From an uncultured Clostridium sp. (GTDB lineage Bacteria; Bacillota; Clostridia; TANB77; CAG-508): a DNA stretch of 63,004 nucleotides. The stretch covers positions 1 to 63,004 of the forward strand of contig CANSII010000007.1 of NCBI GenBank assembly GCA_947646915.1, read 5' to 3'. A program made the position numbers and the translations under genes. The notes below the pieces were generated by a model that was not told where the DNA came from, ran no database searches, and was given only the letters and a program-made list of their open reading frames with translations. The stretch's first letter is position 1, and the number at the start of each line of letters is the position of its first letter. Positions 48,646 through 57,432 of this stretch are shown one piece after another.

Positions 48646-50282
48646 GGTAAATCACCTTCTATCTTTATTGTTATTAAATTGTTAAATTTTTGTCCCGCTG
48701 TAGAAATAACATTTGTAAGCATCCCTTCATTTTGTATATTTGCATTTAAATACCCTAATTGTTCATATTTTTCTGCCTGTGCTTGTATTTCAATATGTCT
48801 ATCTGTAGTATTTTGTATTGATGTAATTTGCACACCTTCAGGCATTATATACATCAATTTATTTAGCATATTTGGTACAGCTTTCTTTATTCTATTATTT
48901 TCAGCTAATTTATCATTTAATTCTTGCAATTTTTTTATTCTATTTGAATAATCATTAGTTAATGATAATAATTTTTGTTGATCAATATCCGCTAACTGTA
49001 TTTGATTGTTTGTATTTTCTATAGATTTTATTGTTTCTTGTGTTTTATCTTCTATCTGATTTTTTAATAGTGTTGAAAATCCTGAATATACTCCAAATAA
49101 TATTATAACTCCAACAGCTGTTCTTATTAAATTTTTTTCTACTTTATCAAGTGGTTCATTAAAATCCTTTGTAAATAAATTACCATGTGAAAATCTTTTG
49201 CCCTCTTTTTCTCTTTTTCCTTTTTTTTGTGAGGAATTTCCAATTTCCATTTTTAGAATGTCTGAAAATTTTTCACTAACACTATCTTTCTTGAAGTTAA
49301 TTCCACTTATTCCTTCACCTAATCCTGATAATGCTAATGATATAGCTGAATTTACTTCTACATAGTCCTTAATATTTATTTCTGGAGATATTTTTAAAAA
49401 GCTTGGTTTTAAAATTTCACATTTTACATCTTCTAAGTATTCTTCAAAATATAAATCAATATTATTAATTAAAGCTCCTGTTCCTGTTATATAGATTTTT
49501 TCTATTTTATCAATACTTTCATTAATTACTTTTCTTATTTGACCTGAAATATCATATAATGTTGGCATTATATCTTCTAAATATCCTGCTTCTTCTTGTG
49601 TTAATTCTTTGCCTTCAGATGTGTATATTGTTGTATCTTTACAAATTTCATATGCTTTTAAATAAGAGTTTTCTTTTATATTAATTTTATCTAATATCTC
49701 TTGACTTCCTATTTCTAATTTCTTTACATCATATACCTTTTGATCTAATATAGTTGTTAATGTTGTATCTCCCTCTATATTTACTATTATTATATTTTCT
49801 CTTGGCTCAGGTTTTGTTAAATCTGCTATTGTCATAGATACTGGCAATATATTTTGTAATCTATATGGGCTAAATCTTTGTATTTTTCTATTTAATTCCA
49901 CTTTATTTTCACTTATGTGTATTACTCTTAGTCTTTCCTTTAGTTCTATATTTGGAGTTATGGCATATCTTGTTTCAAATACATTTGGATTATAATTTTT
50001 ATCTGAACAATATGAATCAAATTCTGTGCTGATTGCTCTTGGCAAATCTTTTTTACTTAATAAAGCAAATACATTAAAATAGTTGTATAACTCTTCAGAT
50101 AAATTTATGCTTATTGGCGTTTTATAACTAAATGTTTCTTCAATTATTTGTTTTATTGTTTGATCTAAATCATCATAAACTTTTGTTCCAAAAGCTTCTA
50201 CTTTTATTTCTTCATGCTCTTTTGAAACTTTTGCATATTTAATTATATTGTTATCTATATACAATCCCAAGCAACTAGCCAT
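48642..50282 (-). CDS. PilM-PilN fusion protein
   Basis: Residues 1-320 form a PilM-type actin-like domain (GLYIDNNIIKYAKVSKEHEE, IIIVNIEGDTTLTTIL, IYITGTGALINNID). Residues 360-546 form PilN: a single transmembrane helix (AVGVIILFGVYSGFSTLL), a coiled coil and a C-terminal fold with MPEGVQITSIQ. In most bacteria these are two proteins whose contact couples cytoplasmic and membrane parts of the pilus machine. The join is in frame without a stop. It is the first gene of the pil operon. Confidence 0.88.
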   Translation of the reverse strand: MASCLGLYIDNNIIKYAKVSKEHEEIKVEAFGTKVYDDLDQTIKQIIEETFSYKTPISINLSEELYNYFNVFALLSKKDLPRAISTEFDSYCSDKNYNPNVFETRYAITPNIELKERLRVIHISENKVELNRKIQRFSPYRLQNILPVSMTIADLTKPEPRENIIIVNIEGDTTLTTILDQKVYDVKKLEIGSQEILDKINIKENSYLKAYEICKDTTIYTSEGKELTQEEAGYLEDIMPTLYDISGQIRKVINESIDKIEKIYITGTGALINNIDLYFEEYLEDVKCEILKPSFLKISPEINIKDYVEVNSAISLALSGLGEGISGINFKKDSVSEKFSDILKMEIGNSSQKKGKREKEGKRFSHGNLFTKDFNEPLDKVEKNLIRTAVGVIILFGVYSGFSTLLKNQIEDKTQETIKSIENTNNQIQLADIDQQKLLSLTNDYSNRIKKLQELNDKLAENNRIKKAVPNMLNKLMYIMPEGVQITSIQNTTDRHIEIQAQAEKYEQLGYLNANIQNEGMLTNVISTAGQKFNNLITIKIEGDLP

Positions 50283-50594
50283 TTCTTCTCCTTCCTACAG
50301 TTTTTATTTTTTGAAATAACTATTTAAAGCAACATATTATTAAAATGGTATTTTTGAAAATTCATACTATCTGACATTATTATTTGCAAATTTTCTAACA
50401 AAATACTTTTTTAATCTACATTTTTTGATAAAAAATCATTTTTCACCTATCATCATGATAGGTGTTTTTGTTAATTTTATATTCATATAGTTTACAAACT
50501 TATTTTATCGTTTTATACTAAAAAGTCAATACTTTTAAACTAATTATCATAAATTTGTAACATATTTGTAATATATTTGTAACATTTTTTTATT
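50283..50594. repeat. Intergenic region with core-less family 1 remnant, terminator and TTTGTAA direct repeats
   Basis: At 50323-50380 the two B-type ends (TTAAAGCAACATATTATTA, TTTTTGAAAATTCATACTA) sit together with the core missing. At 50444-50464 CACCTATCATCATGATAGGTG, a palindrome of 21 bases with flanking A and T runs, is the rsmB terminator. At about 50552-50588 three TTTGTAACATA-type direct repeats abut the rsmB stop. No gene is seen. Confidence 0.7.
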
Positions 50595-51899
50595 TTATTT
50601 TTTTACTAATTTACATATAAAAAATCCATCTTTTTCTTTATCAGGCAATATATTAATAAATGTATTTCCTTCTACTTTTAAAATTTCAAAATCTTTGTTT
50701 TCTCCTAAAAAATTATTAATTACATTTTCATTCTCATCTTTTAATATACTACATGTAGAATAAACTAATATTCCTCCATATTTTAAATATTTTGAACAAT
50801 TATTTAAAATTAACTTTTGAATTTTAGTAATTTCTTCTATATCTTCATATTGTCTTTGCCACTTAATATCTGGTTTTCTCTTTATTACTCCTAAACCTAA
50901 ACAAGGCACATCAAGCAATATTTTATCAAATTTATTTTCATATTCTTTATCAAAAATAGTTGCATCTTTTACTTTTGTTTTTATTATATTTACTCCTAAT
51001 CTTTTTGCATTTTCTTCAACTAATTTTGTTCTATGTTCATGTATATCCCAAGCTTCTATACTTCCGTTATTATTCATTAATTCAGCTATATAAGTTGTTT
51101 TTCCTCCTGGTGCTGAACATGCATCTAAAACATATTCACCTGAATTAGGACATAAAATTTTTGCTGTTAATCCTGCTGATATGTCCTGGACTGTAAATAA
51201 TCCTTGTCTAAATAGTTCTAAATTTTCTATATTTTTTATATTTTCTAGAATTAAAAAATCTTCTTTTTCAGTTTCTTTATAATTTATTTTGTTTTCTTTT
51301 AACTTTTTGTAAAAATTTTCTTTGTTCGTTTTTAATCTGTTAATTCTAATACTTAACTGTGGTCTTATATTTGAATTTGTACAAATTTCTTCAACTTGTT
51401 TTATGTTATTATGTTTTAATAACTCTTTGACTATCCAATTTGGCATTGATGTTGTTTTTGCAATTCTTTCTATATCATCTTGTATCTGGAATAGTTCTTC
51501 ATAATCTTTCTTCTCTATTTTTCTTAAAATTGCATTTACAAAATTTGAACTACTTGTATGACCATATTTTTTTGATAAATTTACGCTTTCATTTACTGCT
51601 GCTGATTTTGGTATTTTATCTAAGAATATTATTTGATATATCCCCATTCTTAAAATATTTAATATCCATGGAGATATTTTTTTTAATCTTATTTTTGAAT
51701 ATTTTTTTATGATTTCATCTATTGTTAGTTTCCTTGTTGTTACACCATATACAATTTCAGATATTAGTCCAATGTCTTTTTCGTTTATATTTTTTCTGTT
51801 TTGTTTTATTGTTTCATTTAATTCTATATTTGTATATGCTTGTTCTTTGTCTATTTTATATAGTATTTTTAATGCTAATTCTCTTGTTCTATCAATCAT
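50595..51899 (-). CDS. rsmB: 16S rRNA (cytosine(967)-C(5))-methyltransferase RsmB
   Basis: An N-terminal NusB-like RNA-binding domain (about 1-130) precedes the SAM-dependent methyltransferase domain: SAM motif LDACSAPGGKTTYIAELM (about 250), DVPCLGLGVIKRKPD (first catalytic cysteine, about 318) and YSTCSILKDENE (second cysteine). Length 434 aa is standard. The ribosome binding site is weak. It lies upstream of the pil operon but a terminator separates them. Confidence 0.94.
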   Translation of the reverse strand: MIDRTRELALKILYKIDKEQAYTNIELNETIKQNRKNINEKDIGLISEIVYGVTTRKLTIDEIIKKYSKIRLKKISPWILNILRMGIYQIIFLDKIPKSAAVNESVNLSKKYGHTSSSNFVNAILRKIEKKDYEELFQIQDDIERIAKTTSMPNWIVKELLKHNNIKQVEEICTNSNIRPQLSIRINRLKTNKENFYKKLKENKINYKETEKEDFLILENIKNIENLELFRQGLFTVQDISAGLTAKILCPNSGEYVLDACSAPGGKTTYIAELMNNNGSIEAWDIHEHRTKLVEENAKRLGVNIIKTKVKDATIFDKEYENKFDKILLDVPCLGLGVIKRKPDIKWQRQYEDIEEITKIQKLILNNCSKYLKYGGILVYSTCSILKDENENVINNFLGENKDFEILKVEGNTFINILPDKEKDGFFICKLVKK

Positions 51900-51951
51900 T
51901 ATTATACTCCATTTTTATATAATTTTATTTTAATACAATTTTGATTTAATT

Positions 51952-52219
51952 AATTATTTTTGGACATATTTATATGTTCTATCTCTGTTTCTTTTTCAAT
52001 ATACTTTTCTGAAATACAAGAATATCCTAATTTAGAATAAAACTCTTTAGAATAATATTGAGCATGTAGTTCTAAATAATTAATCTTATTATTCTTTTCG
52101 TTTTCTTCTTTTACAGGAATACCTTGTTCTTTTGTAAAAACACCTTTTCTTATTTTTTACATAACTCTAATTCTTCTTGTGTGGTTACTTCTTTTACTAT
52201 TACTTCATTAATCATTTCT
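51952..52219 (-). pseudogene. Decayed GNAT acetyltransferase
   Basis: A start with a ribosome binding site begins MINEVIVKEVTTQEELELCK, then one missing base turns the frame to TAA. The next frame continues RKGVFTKEQGIPVKEE and jumps to LELHAQYYSKEFYSKLGY and EHINM. These are the first and last conserved parts of a GNAT N-acetyltransferase. The central acetyl-CoA-binding part is deleted. The lesion is not at CGG, unlike dnaE and obgE. Confidence 0.8.
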
Positions 52220-52358
52220 TCATTATCCTTTCTACATTTTATATATTATCATAAAAAGCTTTAAAAAAAAATATTATTCTAAACAATTTTTTATAATTTG
52301 TATATTATTTTCAAAATTGGAAAAAATAATATAAACAAAAATTTATGGAGGTTACAAT

Positions 52359-52580
52359 ATGGATATAGAAAAACATTTAAAAATTACTGGCAGTTCAGAA
52401 ACATCATGGAAAGATGCAATTGTAAAAACAATAGAAGAAGCATCAAAAAGCATTGACTATTTGTCAAGTGTAAAAGTTTTGGATCAAAGAGCCAAAATTG
52501 ATGGAAATAAAATATCTGAATACTTTGTAGATTTAGATTTAACTTTCCTAATAGATATAAATAGAAAGGATGCGAAATAA
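52359..52580 (+). CDS. Dodecin family protein
   Basis: Small (73 aa) beta-alpha-beta-beta protein matching dodecins: KITGSSETSWKDAIVKTIEE, ASKSIDYLSSVKV and a C-terminal VDLDLTFLID strand. Dodecins form 12-subunit flavin-storage shells or bind CoA. It is the first gene of the spoVA group: its TAA overlaps the spoVAC ATG (TAATG). Upstream, GTATA at 52300 and an AATAATATA box near 52325 could be a forespore sigma promoter, but this is weak evidence. Confidence 0.85.
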   Translation: MDIEKHLKITGSSETSWKDAIVKTIEEASKSIDYLSSVKVLDQRAKIDGNKISEYFVDLDLTFLIDINRKDAK

Positions 52581-53044
52581 TGAATCCTATTGAAACAAAA
52601 CAAACATATCAAGACTATGTCGAAAAAAAATCACCAAACTCACCAATATTAAAAAACTGTTTCAATGCATTTTGGGTAGGAGGATTAATTTGTTCAATTG
52701 GACAAATTATCATGAACATTTGTAAAGAGCGTGGATTTGATCAAAATATGTCAGGTACAATAGTATCTATTATATTAATTGGAATTGCAGCATTTCTAAC
52801 TGGACTTAACCTATTTAATAAAATTGGAAAATTTGCTGGTGCAGGTTCATTAATTCCTATAACAGGATTTGCAAACTCTATTGTTTCACCTGCAATGGAA
52901 TACAAATCAGAAGGATATGTTATGGGTGTTGGCGGAAAAATGTTCACTGTTGCTGGACCTGTTCTTGTATTTGGTATTTCAGCTTCAATAATTGTTGGTA
53001 TCATTTATATGATTTTTAACACTCAAACTATGACATTAGTTTAA
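52580..53044 (+). CDS. spoVAC: Stage V sporulation protein AC
   Basis: Membrane channel component for calcium-dipicolinate import into the forespore and release on germination. A cytoplasmic N-terminus (QTYQDYVEKKSPNSP) is followed by several transmembrane helices. SpoVAC/AE-family motifs include NCFNAFWVGGLICSIGQI and GAGSLIPITGFANSI. Length 154 aa. Its start overlaps the dodecin stop; the distance to spoVAD is enlarged by a family 1 repeat. Confidence 0.94.
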   Translation: MNPIETKQTYQDYVEKKSPNSPILKNCFNAFWVGGLICSIGQIIMNICKERGFDQNMSGTIVSIILIGIAAFLTGLNLFNKIGKFAGAGSLIPITGFANSIVSPAMEYKSEGYVMGVGGKMFTVAGPVLVFGISASIIVGIIYMIFNTQTMTLV

Positions 53045-53049
53045 TTAAT

Positions 53050-53255
53050 TTTAGTTTCAGTTTTCTATTATAAACTTAATTATAGAAAAAAGATATATAT
53101 TTCAAAGTGAGTTCGATAGTAAGTCGTCATTCACTTTAAACTGTTATAGTGTGTTTATGAAATTCGAATATTCAGTATCTTAAACGCCTTGGAGAACGGA
53201 ACTATGAAATATATATCTTTTTTCTAAATAATATAATATTAAAAAAACATAAATG
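53050..53255 (+). repeat. Interspersed repeat, family 1, A-type ends, inside the spoVA operon
   Basis: Left outer end TTTTAGTTTCAGTTTTCTA, inner TAGAAAAAAGATATATAT, core with GAGTTCGATAGTAAGTCG and AAACGCCTTGGAGAACGGA, then inner complement ATATATATCTTTTTTCTA. The right outer end is degraded. It lies between spoVAC and spoVAD without a visible promoter of its own. Confidence 0.82.
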
Positions 53256-53303
53256 TAATTAAATATTTAAACTTATATGTTAGATTTTAAAGGAGATGAT
53301 TTT

Positions 53304-54305
53304 TTGGAAAAATTAGGAAAACAAACAATAAAATTTAATACCCCACCAACAATACTAGAATGTGCATCAATTGTTGGTCCAAGAGAATCAGAAGGACCAC
53401 TTGCAAAATATTTTGATCAAACATTAGATGATGAATTTTGGGGTGAGAAAACATGGGAAAAAGCAGAAAGTAAAATCATAAAAGAAACTGTAAATACTGT
53501 TATTAATAAATCTGGTGTACCTTCAGACAAAATAGACTGTTGTTTTGCTGGAGATTTACTTAATCAATGTATTTCCTCAAGTTTTGGACTACGTGAATTG
53601 AACATTCCATTTTTTGGAGTATTTGGTGCCTGCTCAACATTTGTTGAATCTATGATGCTAGGTTCAATTTGTATAGAAGGATTTGCTGAAAATGTTTTAT
53701 GTGCCACATCTAGCCATTTTTGTAGTGCAGAAAAGCAATTCAGATTTCCACTTGAACTAGGAAACCAAAGACCACCATCTGCACAATGGACCGTTACAGG
53801 TTCTGGTGCAGCAATTCTAACAAAAAATGGACAAGGACCTTATATTACTCATATAACACCTGGAAAAATTATTGATATGGGAATTAAAGATGCTAATAAT
53901 ATGGGTGCTGCAATGGCTCCTGCATTTGTAGATACATTAATATCACACTTTACAGACACAGGCAGAAATCCTAGTTATTACGATGCAATAATTAGTGGTG
54001 ATTTAGGTCATATTGGAAAAGAAATTGCTATTGATATTGCAAAATCACAAGGTTACAATATAAAATCAAATTATAATGATTGTGGAGTTTTAATATTTGA
54101 TAAAGCTTCTCAAGACACACACTCAGGTGGAAGTGGATGTGCTTGTTGTGGAACTGTATTTTCTGGGTATTTATTTAAACAATTAAAAGAGAAAAAATTA
54201 AAAAAGATATTACTAATTGCTACAGGAGCATTAATGAACTCAACAAGTTCACAACAGGGTGAAAGTATACCTGGTGTTGCACACGCAATTAGTATTGAAT
54301 TATAA
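53304..54305 (+). CDS. spoVAD: Stage V sporulation protein AD
   Basis: Thiolase-fold, dipicolinate-binding protein of the SpoVA complex. Recognisable parts are ILECASIVGPRESEGPL at the N-terminus, FFGVFGACSTFVESM, SSHFCSAEKQFRFPLELG and GSGCACCGTVFSGYL. I prefer a TTG start at 53304 because AAAGGAGATGA precedes it by the right distance; the ATG at 53277 has no good site. About 333 aa, normal length. Confidence 0.95.
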   Translation: MEKLGKQTIKFNTPPTILECASIVGPRESEGPLAKYFDQTLDDEFWGEKTWEKAESKIIKETVNTVINKSGVPSDKIDCCFAGDLLNQCISSSFGLRELNIPFFGVFGACSTFVESMMLGSICIEGFAENVLCATSSHFCSAEKQFRFPLELGNQRPPSAQWTVTGSGAAILTKNGQGPYITHITPGKIIDMGIKDANNMGAAMAPAFVDTLISHFTDTGRNPSYYDAIISGDLGHIGKEIAIDIAKSQGYNIKSNYNDCGVLIFDKASQDTHSGGSGCACCGTVFSGYLFKQLKEKKLKKILLIATGALMNSTSSQQGESIPGVAHAISIEL

Positions 54306-54315
54306 TTTTTTGTCT

Positions 54316-54352
54316 ATTTTGTCCAAAAGGAGCGTTTCTTTTTGGACACAGA
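54316..54352 (+). repeat. Family 2 hairpin repeat between spoVAD and spoVAE
   Basis: TTTGTCCAAAAGGAGCG pairs with CTTTTTGGACA. It lies within the operon and has no long T run, so it is not a clear terminator. Confidence 0.7.
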
Positions 54353-54369
54353 ATGGAGGTTATTATATT

Positions 54370-54762
54370 ATGGATATAGATTGGTCTGTTGTTTTTAATT
54401 GGATGTCACTTTTAAAGTGTTTTGTTGTAGGTGGATTAATTTGTGTTATTGGACAAATTTTAATTGATAAAACTAAATTGACACCTGCTAGAATTTTAGT
54501 TATTTTTGTTACAACTGGTGCTATTTTAGGAGGTCTTGGTATTTATAAATATATTGTTGATTTTGCAGGTAGTGGCGCTACTGTTCCTCTTACAGGTTTT
54601 GGATATAATTTAGCTAAAGGTGCTATTGAAGGTGTTAAAGAAGCAGGTTTAGTTGGTGCTTTTACAGGTGGTGTTAAAGCTGCTGCTGGTGGTATTGCTG
54701 CTGCTGTATTCTTCGGATATTTGGCTTCTCTTATTTCTAAGCCTAAAATGAAAAAGCAATAA
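54370..54762 (+). CDS. spoVAE: Stage V sporulation protein AE
   Basis: Small membrane protein paralogous to SpoVAC (SpoVAEb type): KCFVVGGLICVIGQILIDK, then several transmembrane segments and GSGATVPLTGFGYNLAKG. Length 130 aa. The ATG at 54370 follows GGAGG; a longer frame upstream overlaps spoVAD out of frame and was rejected. It ends the minimal spoVAC-AD-AE set; no spoVAA, AB or AF is adjacent. Confidence 0.93.
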   Translation: MDIDWSVVFNWMSLLKCFVVGGLICVIGQILIDKTKLTPARILVIFVTTGAILGGLGIYKYIVDFAGSGATVPLTGFGYNLAKGAIEGVKEAGLVGAFTGGVKAAAGGIAAAVFFGYLASLISKPKMKKQ

Positions 54763-54786
54763 AAAAAGAGCTTATGCTCTTTTTTG
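54762..54786. terminator. Bidirectional terminator between spoVAE and rplT
   Basis: AAAAAAAGAGC and GCTCTTTTTT enclose a short loop between convergent genes. Confidence 0.88.
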
Positions 54787-54798
54787 TATTTTTGTTTA

Positions 54799-55149
54799 TT
54801 ATGCTTTTTTTGCTATTTCTGCTATTTCTGCAAACGCTTTTTCATCATTTACAGCTATTTCTGCTAACATTTTTCTGTTTATTGTAACATTTGCTTTTTT
54901 TAATCCTGCTATCAATTTGCTATATGTTATTCCATTCATTCTTGCTGCTGCATTAATTCTTGCTATCCATAATTTTCTAAAGTTACTTTTTTTGTCTTTT
55001 CTTCCTACATACGCATATGATAATGATTTCATTACTGCTTGATTTGCATTTCTAAATCTATAATGTTTTGCTCCATAATATCCTTTCGCTTGTTTTAATA
55101 TTTTTTTATGTCTTGCTCTTGTTGTTCTAGCTGTTTTAACTCTTGCCAT
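54799..55149 (-). CDS. rplT: Ribosomal protein L20
   Basis: Typical L20: [18 protein letters not shown] at the N-terminus, [19 protein letters not shown] and [16 protein letters not shown] placed the start at ATG 55149 (Met-Ala-Arg), giving 116 aa. It is the last gene of infC-rpmI-rplT. L20 represses this operon in other Firmicutes. Confidence 0.97.
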   Translation of the reverse strand: MARVKTARTTRARHKKILKQAKGYYGAKHYRFRNANQAVMKSLSYAYVGRKDKKSNFRKLWIARINAAARMNGITYSKLIAGLKKANVTINRKMLAEIAVNDEKAFAEIAEIAKKA

Positions 55150-55156
55150 TTTTATC

Positions 55157-55228
55157 ATCCCTTCTCTTCGCTTCATTCTTCGTCATCCAAAGTTTTTTTC
55201 AAATACTTCGTCTGACAAGTCTTTTTGC
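55157..55228. repeat. Interspersed repeat, family 3
   Basis: CTCTTCGCTTCATTCTTCG, TCATCCAAAGTTTTTTTC and TACTTCGTCTGACAAG match the repeats at 4483 and 15847. It sits inside the infC-rpmI-rplT operon between rpmI and rplT. Confidence 0.7.
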
Positions 55229-55255
55229 TTAGTTATTTTTCATATAAAATTCTTT

Positions 55256-55459
55256 TTATCCACCATATGGTAATAATTTTTTTATTGTATTTTCACAAGT
55301 TTTACTTGCATAAGCATTTTGAACTTTTCCTGATTTTTTTTGTCTTTTTGTTTTATTTGCTAATAAATGTCTTCTATTAGATTTTGTTCTTTTTACTTTT
55401 CCTGTAGCTGTTAATGAATATCTTTTTTTAGCAGCTTTATTTGTTTTTAATTTTGCCAT
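55256..55459 (-). CDS. rpmI: Ribosomal protein L35
   Basis: Short, very basic protein (67 aa) with the L35 pattern: LKTNKAAKKRYSLTATGKVK, then RRHLLANKTKRQKK and the C-terminal IKKLLPYGG. Ribosome binding site GGAGGG. It lies between infC and rplT in the standard order. Confidence 0.96.
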   Translation of the reverse strand: MAKLKTNKAAKKRYSLTATGKVKRTKSNRRHLLANKTKRQKKSGKVQNAYASKTCENTIKKLLPYGG

Positions 55460-55586
55460 GAGTTTTCCCTCCTTAAAAATTATATATATTGAACAACTTA
55501 AATCTTGTTTAGTTGTACTTTTTACTATTTAATATTGTTTTACTCTTAATAATTATATTTTATAAAAATATAAAAATATAAATTTT

Positions 55587-56099
55587 TTAATTTCCTTTTG
55601 GCCCTAATATTATAAACATATTTCTACCTTCTAATTTTGGTTGTTTTTCAACTATTGCAAAATCTTCTAATTTTTCTATAAATTTATTTAATACCAATTC
55701 TCCTGCTTTTGAATTATTTACTTCTCTTCCTCTGAATCTTACTGTTATTTTTACTTTATTTCCATCTTCTAAAAATTTTTTTGCATTTTTTGATTTAAAT
55801 TCAAAGTCATGTTCTTCAATGTTAGGTGTAACTCTTAATTCTTTTACTTCTAACACTTTTTGCTTTTTCTTTGCTTCTTTTTCTTTTTTTGCTTGTTCAA
55901 ACTTATATTTTCCATAATTCATTATTTTGCATACTGCTGGTTTTGCGTTTGGTGCAACTAATACTAAATCTAAATTTTGCTCTAATGCTCTTTCTAGAGC
56001 TTCTTTTGTTGAAATTATTCCTAATTTTTCACCATTATCTCCTATTAATTGTACTTCTTTTTCTCTTATTTGACCATTTATTGGTAATTCTTGTTTTAT
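55587..56099 (-). CDS. infC: Translation initiation factor IF-3, ATA start
   Basis: Full-length IF-3 (170 aa): KQELPINGQIREKEVQLIG, the N-domain to about 75, linker KFEQAKKEKEAKKKQK, and a C-domain with RFRGRE and NMFIILGPKGN. In this frame no ATG, GTG or TTG precedes the conserved N-terminus; GGAGG is followed 9 bases later by ATA at 56099. Non-canonical starts (usually AUU) are a known feature of infC, allowing IF-3 to repress its own translation. An internal ATG would give only 111 aa and lose the N-domain. Confidence 0.9.
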   Translation of the reverse strand: MKQELPINGQIREKEVQLIGDNGEKLGIISTKEALERALEQNLDLVLVAPNAKPAVCKIMNYGKYKFEQAKKEKEAKKKQKVLEVKELRVTPNIEEHDFEFKSKNAKKFLEDGNKVKITVRFRGREVNNSKAGELVLNKFIEKLEDFAIVEKQPKLEGRNMFIILGPKGN

Positions 56100-56466
56100 A
56101 TTAAAACACCTCCATAAATTTTTCTGTGCATTATTTTTACATTAATTCTTTATAATATAAAAAAATTGACTTTTGTTACAAGTCAATTACACACAAATAA
56201 AAATAGTTTATACTATTATTTTATTTATTTTTTCTAACCTTTCGCTTCACTTCGTTTCGCTCATCGCCATCCAAGATTTTTGTTTGCAGAATTTATTTCA
56301 TAAATTCTGCATAAGATATCCATAATTCGCTTTGCTCAAATGGCTATCTTAATCTCGTCTGTTAAATTGCTATGCTAAGGTGAGAAGTAATCACTTCTTC
56401 TTGTAACTATTGATTATTATATCATAAAATTCTTTTTTGTCAATAGTTTTTTTTATTTTCTCTATT
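56100..56466 (-). promoter_or_regulatory. Long infC leader with attenuator-like terminator and family 3 repeat
   Basis: On the minus strand AATTGACTT, a 7-base loop and AAGTCAATTTTTTT (56158-56188) form an intrinsic terminator about 60 bases before the infC start, the placement expected for L20-controlled attenuation in Firmicutes. Upstream, 56237-56375 holds a family 3 repeat (CGCTTCACTTCGTTTCGCTC) with additional hairpins. No ORF was found in the region. Confidence 0.65.
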
Positions 56467-57348
56467 TTATGCTCTTGGATGGGCTTTTAGATAAATATTT
56501 TTTATTCCTTCATCTTGGAATTGCATATATACTTGTGTTGATGATATATCTGAATGTCCAAGCATTGTTTGTATTGATTTTAAATCTGCACCATTTTGTA
56601 GTAAATGTGTTGCAAATGAATGTCTTAATACATGTGGTGTAATATCTTTTGTTATATGTGCTTGTTCTTTATAATATTTTATTATCTTCCAAAATCCTTG
56701 TCTTGTTAATCTTTGTCCATTTACATTAACAAATAATGCTTTTTCATTATCATCTTTTAATAATATTTTTCTTGCATGTTCTGTGTATTCTTTTAATGCT
56801 TTTATAGATAATTTTCCTAATGGTATAACTCTTTGTTTATTTGCTTTACTGCAATTTACACATTTGTTTTCAAAGTCTATATCATCTATGTCTAATGAAA
56901 TTATTTCTGTTACTCTCATCCCTGTAGCATATGCAAATTCTAACATTGCTTTATCTCTTGTTCCCTTTAAATCTACATCTTTTGGTTGTTCTAATAATAG
57001 TTCTACTTCTTTAGATGTTAATACACTTGGTACTCTTTTTTCTACTTTTGGTGATTGTATATTTCTTGTTGGATCTTTTTTTACTTTTCCTTTTTTTATC
57101 ACATATTGATAAAATGATCTGATTGATGCTATACTTCTTGATATCGTTGAGTGTTTTTTTCCTAATTCATCTAATTCAGTAATATAATCTTTCATTAGTT
57201 CCTCATCTACTCTATTATATGGAACTTCACATGTTTCTATATATCTTCTAAATTGTTTTAGGTCTCTTTTATATGATTGTAATGTATTATTTGATAATTT
57301 CTTTTCATTCTCTATAAATTCAAAAAAAAGTTTTAATTGTTTTTCCAT
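56467..57348 (-). CDS. xerD: Tyrosine recombinase XerD/XerC
   Basis: Site-specific recombinase for chromosome dimer resolution. SAM-like N-terminal domain (about 1-85), catalytic domain with arginine in ATGMRVTEI (about 149), lysine region, HVLRHSFATHLL, LGHSDISSTQVYM with the nucleophile tyrosine near residue 278. Length 293 aa. Its neighbours spoIIM and endoQ are the usual clostridial context rather than an integrative element, so a housekeeping role is likely. Confidence 0.93.
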   Translation of the reverse strand: MEKQLKLFFEFIENEKKLSNNTLQSYKRDLKQFRRYIETCEVPYNRVDEELMKDYITELDELGKKHSTISRSIASIRSFYQYVIKKGKVKKDPTRNIQSPKVEKRVPSVLTSKEVELLLEQPKDVDLKGTRDKAMLEFAYATGMRVTEIISLDIDDIDFENKCVNCSKANKQRVIPLGKLSIKALKEYTEHARKILLKDDNEKALFVNVNGQRLTRQGFWKIIKYYKEQAHITKDITPHVLRHSFATHLLQNGADLKSIQTMLGHSDISSTQVYMQFQDEGIKNIYLKAHPRA

Positions 57349-57432
57349 TTTAATTACCCCTATATCTATATATTTATTATTTACATAAATTATATATGTT
57401 ATATCAAACTATTTGAAAAAAGTAAATAGATT

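Noticed and set aside
56467..57348. xerD as an integrase of a mobile element
   Set aside because: Length and motifs fit XerD, the neighbours are spoIIM and endoQ, and no attachment site or element genes are present.
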